Of a stretch of DNA of 39,440 nt, positions 15,521 to 23,767 are shown piece after piece; the first letter of the stretch is position 1, and each line of letters starts with the position of its first letter. The notes under the pieces are model-generated. The model saw only the letters and a program-made list of their open reading frames with translations. It had not been told where the DNA came from and did not search any database. Both the position numbers and the translations under genes were made by a program. Origin of the DNA: JBFIHF01 sp964411125 (GTDB lineage: Bacteria > Myxococcota_A > Bradymonadia > Bradymonadales > Bradymonadaceae); assembly GCA_964411125.1 (NCBI GenBank), contig CAYPJU010000063.1, positions 1 through 39,440 on the forward strand, given 5' to 3'.

Positions 15521-17986
15521 TTGGCTTTCGATCGCGAAAAAACCCTGGCGAACGCCCAGAAGCAACTGCGGAAGGGCAACTACGATCGCGCCATCAAAGA
15601 GTACACGAAGGTCGTCGAGGAAGATCCCGGCGACATCCGGTCGAAGTTGAAGCTCGCCGACCTTCTGGTGAAGGTCGACCGGTTCGACGACGCTCTGAAA
15701 GGCTATCGTGAGGTCGCCTTTTCGTACGCGCGTCAGGACCTCTACGAGAAAGCCGCCGCAGTGTACAAGCAGGCGATGCGGATCGCTCCGGAAGACCCGG
15801 TGCTCTGCACCGATCTGGGCGAGGCTTACTATCGCCTCGGTCGCCTGAAGGACGCGGTCCGCGTCTTTCACAAGGCCCAACGCATCTACAAGCGCGACGG
15901 AAACGAAGCTGCGCAACGCGACATCCTCGAGCGGATGGTCCGGATCGATCCAGAAGACGTGGGGCTTCGGATCCAGCTCGCCGAGCGTAGCGAGAAGGAC
16001 GGGCAGCGTGAGCAGGCGCTCGAACTCTTCCGCGAGGCTGCCACCCAGTTGCGTGAAGAGGGGCGCGTCGACGAGTACGTCCAGGTGTTGGAGCGGATCA
16101 TCTATCTCGATCCGAACCGCCTCGACATGCGCAAGGAGGTGGTCCGCAACTACCTCGGCCGCGGCGACGAGAAGCACGCGCTGAAGCATCTGCAGTACTG
16201 TTTCAAGGTCGCCCCGCAAGACATCGAGACGTTGGAACTGCTCGGCTCGACGTTTCACCGGCTCGGCTCCACCGAAAAGTCGCTCCTCGTGTACGGCGAG
16301 CTCGCCGCACTCTACCAGCGGCTGGGTGAGCAAGATCGCGCGGCTCAGGCGTACCGGACGATTCTGTCGATCGACCCGAACCATGCCATGGCGCGGACGT
16401 TTCTCGGTCACGGCGACGAGCCGGCGACGCGGGAGCAGATCCAGCAGGCGGACCCGGAGCCGGTCGAGGAAGAAGAGGACGCGCTCGACGGGATCGAGTT
16501 TCTCGACGAAGACAGCATGACGTTTCAGGAGCCCGATCCGACCGATCAGGGCGTCCAGAGTCAGGGGGATGCCTTCTACGCGTTCGCCGACGACGCGATC
16601 CACGACATCGCGGAAGAGGCGGACTTCAATCAGCTCCCCGCCTACCCAGAAGCGGCGGTCGGTGGCGAGCACACGGCGGCGGCGGACGAGATCTCGGAGT
16701 CGAGCCTCGAGCTGGTCGAGATCACGCCGGTCGAAGCGGAGCTGAAGTCGGACAACGATCAGGTCCACCAATACCTGACCGAGAGCGACGTGTTCCTGAA
16801 GTACGGCCTGCTCGATCGAGCCGAGGACGTGCTCACGAAGGTGATCCAGCTCGAGCCGGACAACCTCGGTGGACGCGATCAGATGCGAAAGCTAATGGAG
16901 CGGATGGGGGACCGGCGTGGAGCGGCTCACCAGCTCGTCGCGATGGCTTCCATCACGGCCGAGAACCCTCCCGTCGCTCAGAACTATCTGCAGCAGGCCG
17001 CGGAGTTGGTGGAACCGGAGATCTTGCAGCTCCTCGCCGAAGGAGCGGGCCTCGATCCCGCCCTCTACGAGAGCCACGCCGCCCCCGAGTTCATCAACGA
17101 GGTGAGCGAAGGGCTCGACGAAATCTCGAGCTCGATCGACCCTCACGCGGCGATGGAGGTTGAGGACGCTGGCGCATATGAGATCGATCTCGACGCCGAC
17201 TACGGGGACTTCGAAGACTACGACCAGAGCGCGGACGACTTGATGCTCCCGGCGGACGACCTCGCCGTCGACGACATCGAAGAGTTCGACATGGACGATG
17301 TCGCGATGGAGGAAGTCTCGCTCGGGGAGATCGACGACTTCTCGATCGACGAGTTCGTCGACGACCTCGAGTCGACCGAAGGCGTGGGCGAGATCAGTGA
17401 AGGTTTCAACCTCGACGGGGCGGACGACGTCGACGTCAATGTCGACGCGGTCAATTTCGACGAGTCCGAGCTCGCGATGCTCAACGATGCGGGCGAAGGG
17501 ATCGAGTTCGACATCTCCGCCGAAGACGCGGACATGATGTTCGACGAGCTCTTCGGAGGCGGCGGCTTCGACTCCGACGTCGAGGACGACAGCGCCCCGA
17601 GCATGGACCTGGGGCCCTCCACGAACAACAAGGCGTCGAACCCGTTCGGAGAGGCGAGCCTGACGTCGACGTTCTCCGGTCCTGCGACGAACCCCTCCAT
17701 CGATGTGGCGATCGACGTCGAGTCGGAGATGATCAACAACTCGAGCCTCGAGCTCGGAAAGACGTACAAGGACATGGGGCTGTTCGCCGAAGCGATCGAC
17801 GAGTTCCGGGCGGCCCTGGACGACTCGGACGCCGCACCGGCGGCGCTGTTTCACATCGCCCTCTGCCACATCGAGCTCGGCGAGACAGCCGATGCTCGGA
17901 CGAACCTCACCGAGCTCGCCCAGGGCGAGTACCCCGCTCAATGGCGCGCCCGCGCCGACGAAAAGCTCCAAGAAATCCCCGCCTGA
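15521..17986 (+). CDS. large TPR protein with acidic low-complexity region
   Basis: An 821-residue protein starting at TTG 15521, 15 bases after efp. The start is supported by GAGAA upstream and by the immediate start of helical repeats. Residues 1 to about 300 are tandem tetratricopeptide repeats (KGNYDRAIKEYTKVVEEDP, LYEKAAAVYKQAMRIAPEDP and similar). A shorter TPR block is near 420-520 (YGLLDRAEDVLTKVIQLEPD) and a last pair at about 740-821. Between them lies a strongly acidic Asp/Glu-rich stretch (about 530-710) with little predicted structure. No signal peptide, so cytoplasmic. It is probably a scaffold. Linkage with Roadblock suggests signalling or polarity, which is inference. Confidence 0.85.
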   Translation: MAFDREKTLANAQKQLRKGNYDRAIKEYTKVVEEDPGDIRSKLKLADLLVKVDRFDDALKGYREVAFSYARQDLYEKAAAVYKQAMRIAPEDPVLCTDLGEAYYRLGRLKDAVRVFHKAQRIYKRDGNEAAQRDILERMVRIDPEDVGLRIQLAERSEKDGQREQALELFREAATQLREEGRVDEYVQVLERIIYLDPNRLDMRKEVVRNYLGRGDEKHALKHLQYCFKVAPQDIETLELLGSTFHRLGSTEKSLLVYGELAALYQRLGEQDRAAQAYRTILSIDPNHAMARTFLGHGDEPATREQIQQADPEPVEEEEDALDGIEFLDEDSMTFQEPDPTDQGVQSQGDAFYAFADDAIHDIAEEADFNQLPAYPEAAVGGEHTAAADEISESSLELVEITPVEAELKSDNDQVHQYLTESDVFLKYGLLDRAEDVLTKVIQLEPDNLGGRDQMRKLMERMGDRRGAAHQLVAMASITAENPPVAQNYLQQAAELVEPEILQLLAEGAGLDPALYESHAAPEFINEVSEGLDEISSSIDPHAAMEVEDAGAYEIDLDADYGDFEDYDQSADDLMLPADDLAVDDIEEFDMDDVAMEEVSLGEIDDFSIDEFVDDLESTEGVGEISEGFNLDGADDVDVNVDAVNFDESELAMLNDAGEGIEFDISAEDADMMFDELFGGGGFDSDVEDDSAPSMDLGPSTNNKASNPFGEASLTSTFSGPATNPSIDVAIDVESEMINNSSLELGKTYKDMGLFAEAIDEFRAALDDSDAAPAALFHIALCHIELGETADARTNLTELAQGEYPAQWRARADEKLQEIPA

Positions 17987-17989
17987 GGC

Positions 17990-18115
17990 GCGGTTCGCGG
18001 TTCGCGGTTCGCGGGTAGCGGGTAGCGGGTAGCGGGTAGCGGGAAGCGGTCAGCGGGAAGCGGTCAGCGGGAAGCGGGAAGCGGGAAGCGGGAAGCGGGA
18101 AGCGGTCAGCGAGAG
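17990..18115. repeat. heptamer tandem array, core GCGG plus variable NNN, 18 units
   Basis: Reads as three GCGGTTC, four GCGGGTA, then GCGGGAA and GCGGTCA units in alternation, a run of five GCGGGAA, GCGGTCA and a final decayed unit. The core GCGG is constant and only the last three bases vary, in homogenised blocks. It fills the whole convergent gap between the TPR gene and murJ and extends over the murJ stop codon. Confidence 0.9.
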
Positions 18116-19704
18116 AAGCGGGCGAGGACGCGCTTTGCTTTGCGGGCCACGTTGTCGGTCACGACCCTGAGCTCGGGAGGCTGGTAGAGGGCGCCGACGA
18201 GCACGAGCGCGACGAGGAAGGCTGCGCCCTGGGCGACGAGAACCAGGGCGTGGGTCCAGACGTCGTGGATGTCCATCGCCTGCTGCAGACCAAATTTCGT
18301 GGCCCACGCGGCACCTGCGCCGGCGGCGGCGAAGAGAAGTCCGCGAACCAGGGCGGCGATGATCGGGCGGAGCGGCAGCGTGCCGGTGCGGAGTCGGTAC
18401 ACGACGATCGTGGCGATGGCGTTGATCGTCATTCCAATCGAGGTGGCCAGAGCGAGCCCGACGACCCCGAGGGCATCGTCGAGGACCCAGTAGATGGGGA
18501 GCGCGAGGATGACCGACCCGGTGGCGACCAGCATCGGCACGAGGGTGTCCTTCCGAGCGTAAAAGCCGCGAACGGCCATCGTCTGCGACGCCCACGATGC
18601 CAGCCCCAGCGAGAACATCACGAGCAGCGTGGCGGTCGTGGCGGCGTCGGCTGCGGTGAAGGCACCACGCCGGAAGACGACCCAGACGATCGATTCGGCG
18701 GCGACCGCGAGCGACGCGGCGCCGATGACGGCGAGGAAGACGACCCGGCCGACGGAGGTCGCGAGCATGCGCCCCATCTCGTCCTCCTCGCCCTTGTGGT
18801 AGAGTTCGGTGAGGAACGGGAGCGCGGCCTGACCGGCAGCCTGGCCGATGACGGCGAAGACGACGAGCATCAGCTTGCGGGAGTTGTTGAGCCAGGTGAT
18901 CGCCCCGGCAGCGTGCTGGGAGCCGAAGTAGCGCAGTAGCCACTCGTCGACCGTGACGAGGCCGACCCCGAGCATCAACGGCAGCGTGAGCAGGAGGAAG
19001 TGCACGAACCCGGGGTCGCGCGGTGCAAATCTGAGCTTGAACCGGACCTCGCGTCGAGCGGCCCACAGCGGGATGGCGAGCGGTCCGAGGAGCGCTCCGA
19101 CGACGACGCCGATGGAGAATCCTCGGATCCCGAGCACCGGGTCGAGGGCGATCCCGAAGAGGATGATGCAGAGGTTGTAGACGAGCGGCGCGATCGCGGC
19201 GGGCCAGAAGACCTTGCGGGTGAAGAGCGTCGCCTGGAGTAACCCCCCGAAGTAGAAGCAGAGCTGTGCCGGGATGACGATCCGCGTCATCTCGATGGCG
19301 AGCGCGAGCTGTTCGGGGTCGTCGAAGCCGGGGACGAGCAGCGGGACGACCCACGGTGCGGCGAGCTCGGCGACGATCGTGAAGAAGACGAGCGCGGCTC
19401 CCATGGTCGTGGCGACGGTGGAGAAGAGCCGCCAGCCGCCCACTTCGTCGCCGCGGGCGACGTAGGACGTGAACAGCGGGATGAACGTGATCGAGAGCGT
19501 CCCCCCCGCGAGGAAATAGTTCATGAGGTCGGGGAGAGTGAACGCGGCGTAGTAGGCGTCGGTCGCCTGCGAGGCTCCGTGAGCCGCAGCGATCACCGCC
19601 TCGCGGGCGAACCCCAGCACGCGACTCAGGAGGATGCTGACCGAGAGGATCACGGCCGCAATCCCCATGCTTCGGCCCACCGAACCTTTCTCGTCGTCCG
19701 TCAT
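18106..19704 (-). CDS. murJ: MurJ lipid II flippase
   Basis: A 532-residue integral membrane protein of the MurJ/MviN family, which moves the peptidoglycan precursor lipid II from the inner to the outer face of the cytoplasmic membrane. The N-terminal part has SILLSRVLGFAREAVIAAAHG (first helix with its conserved Arg), then DAYYAAFTLPDLMNYFLAGG, PLVYN and GFYARKDT, and many hydrophobic helices (14 expected). Length matches the family. The ATG at 19704 follows rapZ by 16 bases. Its stop codon (TGA read from 18108 to 18106) lies inside a unit of the heptamer array. The gene sits in an operon with PP2C and rapZ. Confidence 0.95.
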   Translation of the reverse strand: MTDDEKGSVGRSMGIAAVILSVSILLSRVLGFAREAVIAAAHGASQATDAYYAAFTLPDLMNYFLAGGTLSITFIPLFTSYVARGDEVGGWRLFSTVATTMGAALVFFTIVAELAAPWVVPLLVPGFDDPEQLALAIEMTRIVIPAQLCFYFGGLLQATLFTRKVFWPAAIAPLVYNLCIILFGIALDPVLGIRGFSIGVVVGALLGPLAIPLWAARREVRFKLRFAPRDPGFVHFLLLTLPLMLGVGLVTVDEWLLRYFGSQHAAGAITWLNNSRKLMLVVFAVIGQAAGQAALPFLTELYHKGEEDEMGRMLATSVGRVVFLAVIGAASLAVAAESIVWVVFRRGAFTAADAATTATLLVMFSLGLASWASQTMAVRGFYARKDTLVPMLVATGSVILALPIYWVLDDALGVVGLALATSIGMTINAIATIVVYRLRTGTLPLRPIIAALVRGLLFAAAGAGAAWATKFGLQQAMDIHDVWTHALVLVAQGAAFLVALVLVGALYQPPELRVVTDNVARKAKRVLARFSR

Positions 19705-19720
19705 CGTTTCGGGGGGCCTG

Positions 19721-20635
19721 TTACTTTTCGACGTCACGGTGCCGCATCGTGACGTCCCACCCCTGCCCGCGGAGCCGCGTCCCGATCGCCTCGGCGATCG
19801 CAACCGAGCGGTGCCGGCCGCCGGTGCAGGCGAGGCCGATGGTGAGGTACGCCTTCCCCTCTCGCTGATAGAGCGGGAGGGAGAAGTCGGAGAACTGCCG
19901 GAAGAAGTAGATGAATCCGCCCGCTTCAGCGGAGCCCAGGACGTAGTCTCGCACGGGATCGTCCAACCCGGTCTGTTCGCGAAGTTCTTCCACAAAGTAC
20001 GGATTGGGGACGAACCGCAGGTCGAACACGAGATCGCACTCGGGCGGCAAGCCGTGTTTGAAGCCGAACGTGAGCAGCGTGATGCGCATCCGCTCGCGGT
20101 GCTCGTCGGCCGAGTAACGGTCCTGGACGAGGGCCTTGAGGGTGTGCACGGTGTGGTTGGAGGTGTCGACGACCCACCCTGCCCGCGCCCGCAGGTGCGC
20201 CAGCAGCTCCTTCTCCTTTTCGATCCCTTCTCGAACGGTCCCGCCATCGCTCGTCGGATGGCGGCGACGCGTAGCGCTGAAGCGTCGGAGGAGGACTTCC
20301 TCTTCGGCCTCGAGGAAGAGGATCTCCACTTCGGTGCCGCGCTCCTGGAGGTGCTCGATGGCGTTGTTCGCTTCGGCGAGGAACTTTCGTTCGCGGGCGT
20401 CGACGACGAAGGCGAAATCGAGGGCTTCCTCGCGCTCGTCGGCGATGAGGTCGAGCGACTGGGCGAGGAGCGGGACGGGCATGTTGTCGATGCAGTAGAA
20501 GCCGATGTCTTCCAGCGCGTTGATGACGGTCGACTTTCCGGAACCGCTGTAGCCGGTCACGATGACGGCGCGCGGACACACCACGGATGCTTCGTGCATC
20601 GCGGTGTGGCTGTCATCCCTGCTTGAATCGGTCAT
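19721..20635 (-). CDS. rapZ: RapZ-family nucleotide-binding protein (RNase adapter/YvcJ type)
   Basis: A 304-residue protein with an N-terminal P-loop (GYSGSGKS, residues 28-35) and the C-terminal RapZ domain. The latter includes FGFKHGLPPECDLVFDLRFVPNPYF, then IGLACTGGRHRSVAIAEAIG, the family's most conserved stretch. In enterobacteria RapZ controls glucosamine-6-phosphate synthase through sRNAs. In other groups (YvcJ) the role is wider and less clear. About 15 extra N-terminal residues precede the core, and Met13 is an alternative start. The ATG at 20635 directly abuts the PP2C stop and murJ follows, so co-transcription is likely. The cell-wall precursor theme fits both neighbours. Confidence 0.93.
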   Translation of the reverse strand: MTDSSRDDSHTAMHEASVVCPRAVIVTGYSGSGKSTVINALEDIGFYCIDNMPVPLLAQSLDLIADEREEALDFAFVVDARERKFLAEANNAIEHLQERGTEVEILFLEAEEEVLLRRFSATRRRHPTSDGGTVREGIEKEKELLAHLRARAGWVVDTSNHTVHTLKALVQDRYSADEHRERMRITLLTFGFKHGLPPECDLVFDLRFVPNPYFVEELREQTGLDDPVRDYVLGSAEAGGFIYFFRQFSDFSLPLYQREGKAYLTIGLACTGGRHRSVAIAEAIGTRLRGQGWDVTMRHRDVEK

Positions 20636-21409
20636 TCAGCGGTCGACGATCTCGACCAACACGACGGTGATGTTGTCGTTTCCGCCCCCATCGTTGGCAG
20701 CCTGGATGAGCGCATTGCAGCACTCTTCGAGGTCGTCGCGATGGTCGACCATGCACTTTCGGATGCCTTCGTCGGTGACCATGCCGTTGAGACCGTCGGA
20801 GCAGAGGAGGTAGAGGTCTCCGACCTCGGGCTCGTCTTGCGCGACGTCGACCTGCACGGTCTCCTTCATGCCGAGGGCACGGACGATGACGTTCTTGTGG
20901 GGGAAGTTTTCGATCTCTTCTTCGGTGAGATCTTTCATCTTGATGTAGTCGTTGAGCAGCGAGTGGTCCTCGGTGATCTGCTCCATGTCATCGCCTCGGA
21001 GGCGATAGATTCGACTGTCCCCGACGTGGCCGAGGAAGGCGCTGTTGCCGGAGAAGGCGAGCGCGACGAGCGTCGTCCCCATCCCTCGCTGGGCGGCATT
21101 CTGCGCGGCTGTCTCGAAGATGCGGAGATTGGCGAGCTTAATGCCGGCAGCGAGGCGGTTTTCCTCGTACTTGCGCCCTTTCTCCATCTTGTAGGGCCAG
21201 GTGATGTCCTGGTCCTTGGCAGTCTCGCGGAAGAAATCGGCAACGGTCTCCACGGCCATCTGGGACGCGACTTCGCCAGAGGCGTGACCTCCCATGCCGT
21301 CAGCGACCATATAGAGGTTTTCCTCGGCGAGAATGGCGAGGTTGTCCTCGTTGTGGGAACGTTTCATCCCCACGTGAGTGTTGCCGGCGTAACGGAGCTT
21401 CAAGGCCAC
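20636..21409 (-). CDS. PP2C-family serine/threonine protein phosphatase
   Basis: A 257-residue soluble PP2C phosphatase that should remove phosphate from Ser/Thr kinase targets with two Mn or Mg ions. Metal-binding motifs are all present: RSHNEDN (Asp22), VADGMGGHASGE (Asp37), GHVGDSRIYRLR, LLCSDGL and GGNDNITVVLV. The GTG at 21409 is chosen because the conserved N-terminal strand starts at once (LKLRYAGNTHVGMKR) and AGGG stands upstream. Longer readings add unlike sequence. It is divergent from the first receptor kinase (153-base gap) and leads the PP2C-rapZ-murJ operon, so it is a likely counterpart of the nearby kinases. Confidence 0.95.
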   Translation of the reverse strand: MALKLRYAGNTHVGMKRSHNEDNLAILAEENLYMVADGMGGHASGEVASQMAVETVADFFRETAKDQDITWPYKMEKGRKYEENRLAAGIKLANLRIFETAAQNAAQRGMGTTLVALAFSGNSAFLGHVGDSRIYRLRGDDMEQITEDHSLLNDYIKMKDLTEEEIENFPHKNVIVRALGMKETVQVDVAQDEPEVGDLYLLCSDGLNGMVTDEGIRKCMVDHRDDLEECCNALIQAANDGGGNDNITVVLVEIVDR

Positions 21410-21443
21410 TCGTAATCCCTTGGCTTGCGCGTCGAGCGACTTT

Positions 21444-21471
21444 TTTATCACAGCGTTCGAAAAGGCCGCAA
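21444..21471 (-). promoter_or_regulatory. candidate promoter for PP2C-rapZ-murJ
   Basis: On the minus strand TTGCGG (21471-21466), a 16-base spacer, and GATAAA (21449-21444) preceded by TGT form an extended -10 promoter-like sequence. It predicts a leader of about 28 bases before GTG 21409. Read by eye only. Confidence 0.45.
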
Positions 21472-21526
21472 CTTGTTCCGCAATCGAGCGGCGGCCGACG
21501 ATCCTGAGGGCGAACCGGGGACGGTG

Positions 21527-21535
21527 TGCTAAAGT
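21527..21535 (+). promoter_or_regulatory. candidate extended -10 for the first receptor kinase
   Basis: TGCTAAAGT matches the TGN + TAnnnT extended -10 pattern, about 28 bases before ATG 21563. No good -35 hexamer is seen, so this is tentative. Confidence 0.3.
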
Positions 21536-21562
21536 CGGATTCGACCTCTTGATCGCAGCTCC

Positions 21563-23767
21563 ATGGCCCCCGACCCGCTCGTTGGAACAACGCTGAACGG
21601 ACGCTATCGGCTCGACGCCGTCCTGGGCGCCGGGGGGATGGGAAAGGTGTATCGGGCCACCCAGCTCTCGGTGGGACGCGCGGTCGCGGTGAAGACGATC
21701 CTGGACGGGAGCCGCGACGAGCGGGCGCGTCGGCGTTTCCTGCGAGAGGCGACAACGGTCGCGCAGGTGGATCACCCTGGGATCGTGAAGGTCATCGATT
21801 CCGGTGAGCACGACGGGATGCTCTACTCGGTCATGGAGCTCGTGGAGGGCGAGACGCTGGCGGACGCGTTGAAGCGCGATCTCTTCTCCTGGCAAGACGC
21901 CGCCGTGATCCTGCGAGAGCTGGCCGAAGGGCTCGGCGCCGCCCACGCTCGCGGCATCGTCCACCGCGACCTGAAACCACAAAACATCATGTTGACGGTC
22001 GGCCCTTCGGGTGACGTGTGGGCGCGAATCCTGGACTTCGGCATCGCGCTTCCTCAGGACGTCAGCGTGAGGCTGACAGATACGGGGGTGATCACCGGCA
22101 CCGCGGCATACATGGCTCCCGAGCAGGCGAAGCTCGCGGAGGTCGATGGCCGCGCCGACCTGTACTCGCTCGGCGTGATCGCGTGGGAGATGCTGACCGG
22201 CACGCTGCCGATCGACGACCCGCACCCGTTTTCGTTGATGTTTCAGAAGCTCCGGACGGAGCCCCCTTCCCTGCGCCAGCATGTCGGGACGGACGTGCCG
22301 GCACCGTTCGTCGCGCTGGTCGACCACCTGTTGCGTCGCGACCCCGAGGGGCGACCGAGAACGGCGGATGAGGTCGCGAGGAAGTTCGCGGCGATCGCCG
22401 GCGAGAAGGTGACGCGGCGGCGGCCCGAGGCACCGCCCGATCGCCCCGAGCCCCCACCTCGAGCCCCGAGCAGCCCGCAGCGGACGCTGGTGCTTGCGGC
22501 GGTCGTCCTCCTCAGCTTCACGTGCCTAGCAGCGCTGGGGGGGTGGATTCTTTTCCGAGACGGGCCGGAGCGTCGGGGTTCGATCGCGCTCGAGCCGACC
22601 CGGGAAGCGTTGGACGATCCCGCCTCAGAGCCCGAACCCGCCCGGCCCCCGACGGTCGACAAGGGGGGCTCGCTTCAGGACGAGCCACCCGAGGCACTCG
22701 CTCCCAAGATACCCGCGGTGTGGGAGTTCATGCCCGCCGAAGAGTCGGGTTGCCTGGAGCAGCCGCCGATCGAGATGTCGGTGGCGGAATACGAACGCAT
22801 CACCCCCTCGCGAACGACCACCTACGAGTGGTGGGGGATGGTCCCACCAGACGCGAAGGGGAAACTTCCGGTCATGCTCATCTTCGCCGACGCGCTCGAA
22901 CCGATGGCGAGGATGCAGAAGGACGAGCGGGGGCTGAGCCAGTTCGCGCTCGACCACGGGATGTACGCGCTGACGGTGAAGTACGACAACATCCGCCCCG
23001 CCTGGGACAGCGACCAGGACGTGGAGGCCGTGCGTCACGCGCTTCGCCGGGCCAACCATCGCGATTGCCTGGACCCGACGCGGGTCTTCGCGATCGGGCA
23101 CGGGCAGGGCGGGCGGATGGTCGACCGGCTGATCCGCGAGATGGTCGTCACGGGAGCGATCATCACTGGCTATCGCCGCTACGAGCTGCGCGGTGATTTC
23201 GGTCTCGCTCTACGGGACGACCCCGGGATCCTCCATCCGCTCGGTTGGTATGTCGGCGCGGTCGTGGAACCGAGCCCCCCCGTCCCGACGCCACTCTTTC
23301 ACATCATCGGGGAGGACGACCCGCGCAACCCTGAGGGGGGGCTGGCGTGCGACGGCATCACCGAGGTCGAATCGACGGAGATGTGGGTCACGTCGTGGCG
23401 AAAGCTCAACGGATGCGGCCCCGACCAGAGCACCCGAAAGCTGTCGGAGGGTGGGAAGTGCATCACCTTCACCGAGTGTGAGGCTGCGCTCACCCACTGC
23501 TCGGTGCCGGGCGGCTATGAATGGCCGGGCGCGCCGGAGGTCCGGGTCGCCCACACGTTGCTCGCAGGTTCGGCAAACCCGCGGCGGGTGAGCCTCCTGT
23601 CGCAGAGCAAGTCGCGCGAACAGATGTTGGAAGACTGTGCGAGCCCGGTCGGGCGCTACGACCTCGCGATGGACAGGGCGGCGAAGTGGATGGAGAATCA
23701 ACCATCTCTCGACCGCGATCTGTGGGAGGAGCGCCTGAGCCACTGGAGTCCGAACGTTGGCGAGTGA
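21563..23767 (+). CDS. transmembrane Ser/Thr kinase with extracytoplasmic pseudo-hydrolase domain (first of tandem pair)
   Basis: A 734-residue receptor-like kinase. The cytoplasmic Hanks kinase (about 15-280) has all key residues: GAGGMGKVY loop, Lys44, HRDLKPQN (Asp136), DFG (Asp158) and MAPEQ. A Pro-rich linker and one membrane helix (about 308-331) follow. The outer part (about 380-700) resembles LpqC/PHB-depolymerase type alpha/beta hydrolases, with GHGQGGRM, HIIGEDDPRNPEGG and CSVPGGYEWPG in order. Against the family patterns GHSxGG and GGHxWPG, the nucleophile Ser is Gly514 and the catalytic His is Tyr652. The Asp position seems kept. It is therefore probably a ligand-binding pseudoenzyme that senses something and signals through the kinase. 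It overlaps the next kinase by 11 bases and is divergent from the PP2C gene. Confidence 0.85.
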   Translation: MAPDPLVGTTLNGRYRLDAVLGAGGMGKVYRATQLSVGRAVAVKTILDGSRDERARRRFLREATTVAQVDHPGIVKVIDSGEHDGMLYSVMELVEGETLADALKRDLFSWQDAAVILRELAEGLGAAHARGIVHRDLKPQNIMLTVGPSGDVWARILDFGIALPQDVSVRLTDTGVITGTAAYMAPEQAKLAEVDGRADLYSLGVIAWEMLTGTLPIDDPHPFSLMFQKLRTEPPSLRQHVGTDVPAPFVALVDHLLRRDPEGRPRTADEVARKFAAIAGEKVTRRRPEAPPDRPEPPPRAPSSPQRTLVLAAVVLLSFTCLAALGGWILFRDGPERRGSIALEPTREALDDPASEPEPARPPTVDKGGSLQDEPPEALAPKIPAVWEFMPAEESGCLEQPPIEMSVAEYERITPSRTTTYEWWGMVPPDAKGKLPVMLIFADALEPMARMQKDERGLSQFALDHGMYALTVKYDNIRPAWDSDQDVEAVRHALRRANHRDCLDPTRVFAIGHGQGGRMVDRLIREMVVTGAIITGYRRYELRGDFGLALRDDPGILHPLGWYVGAVVEPSPPVPTPLFHIIGEDDPRNPEGGLACDGITEVESTEMWVTSWRKLNGCGPDQSTRKLSEGGKCITFTECEAALTHCSVPGGYEWPGAPEVRVAHTLLAGSANPRRVSLLSQSKSREQMLEDCASPVGRYDLAMDRAAKWMENQPSLDRDLWEERLSHWSPNVGE

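Noticed and set aside
17990..18115. CRISPR-like array
   Set aside because: The unit is 7 bases with no spacers and no cas genes nearby. It is a short tandem repeat.
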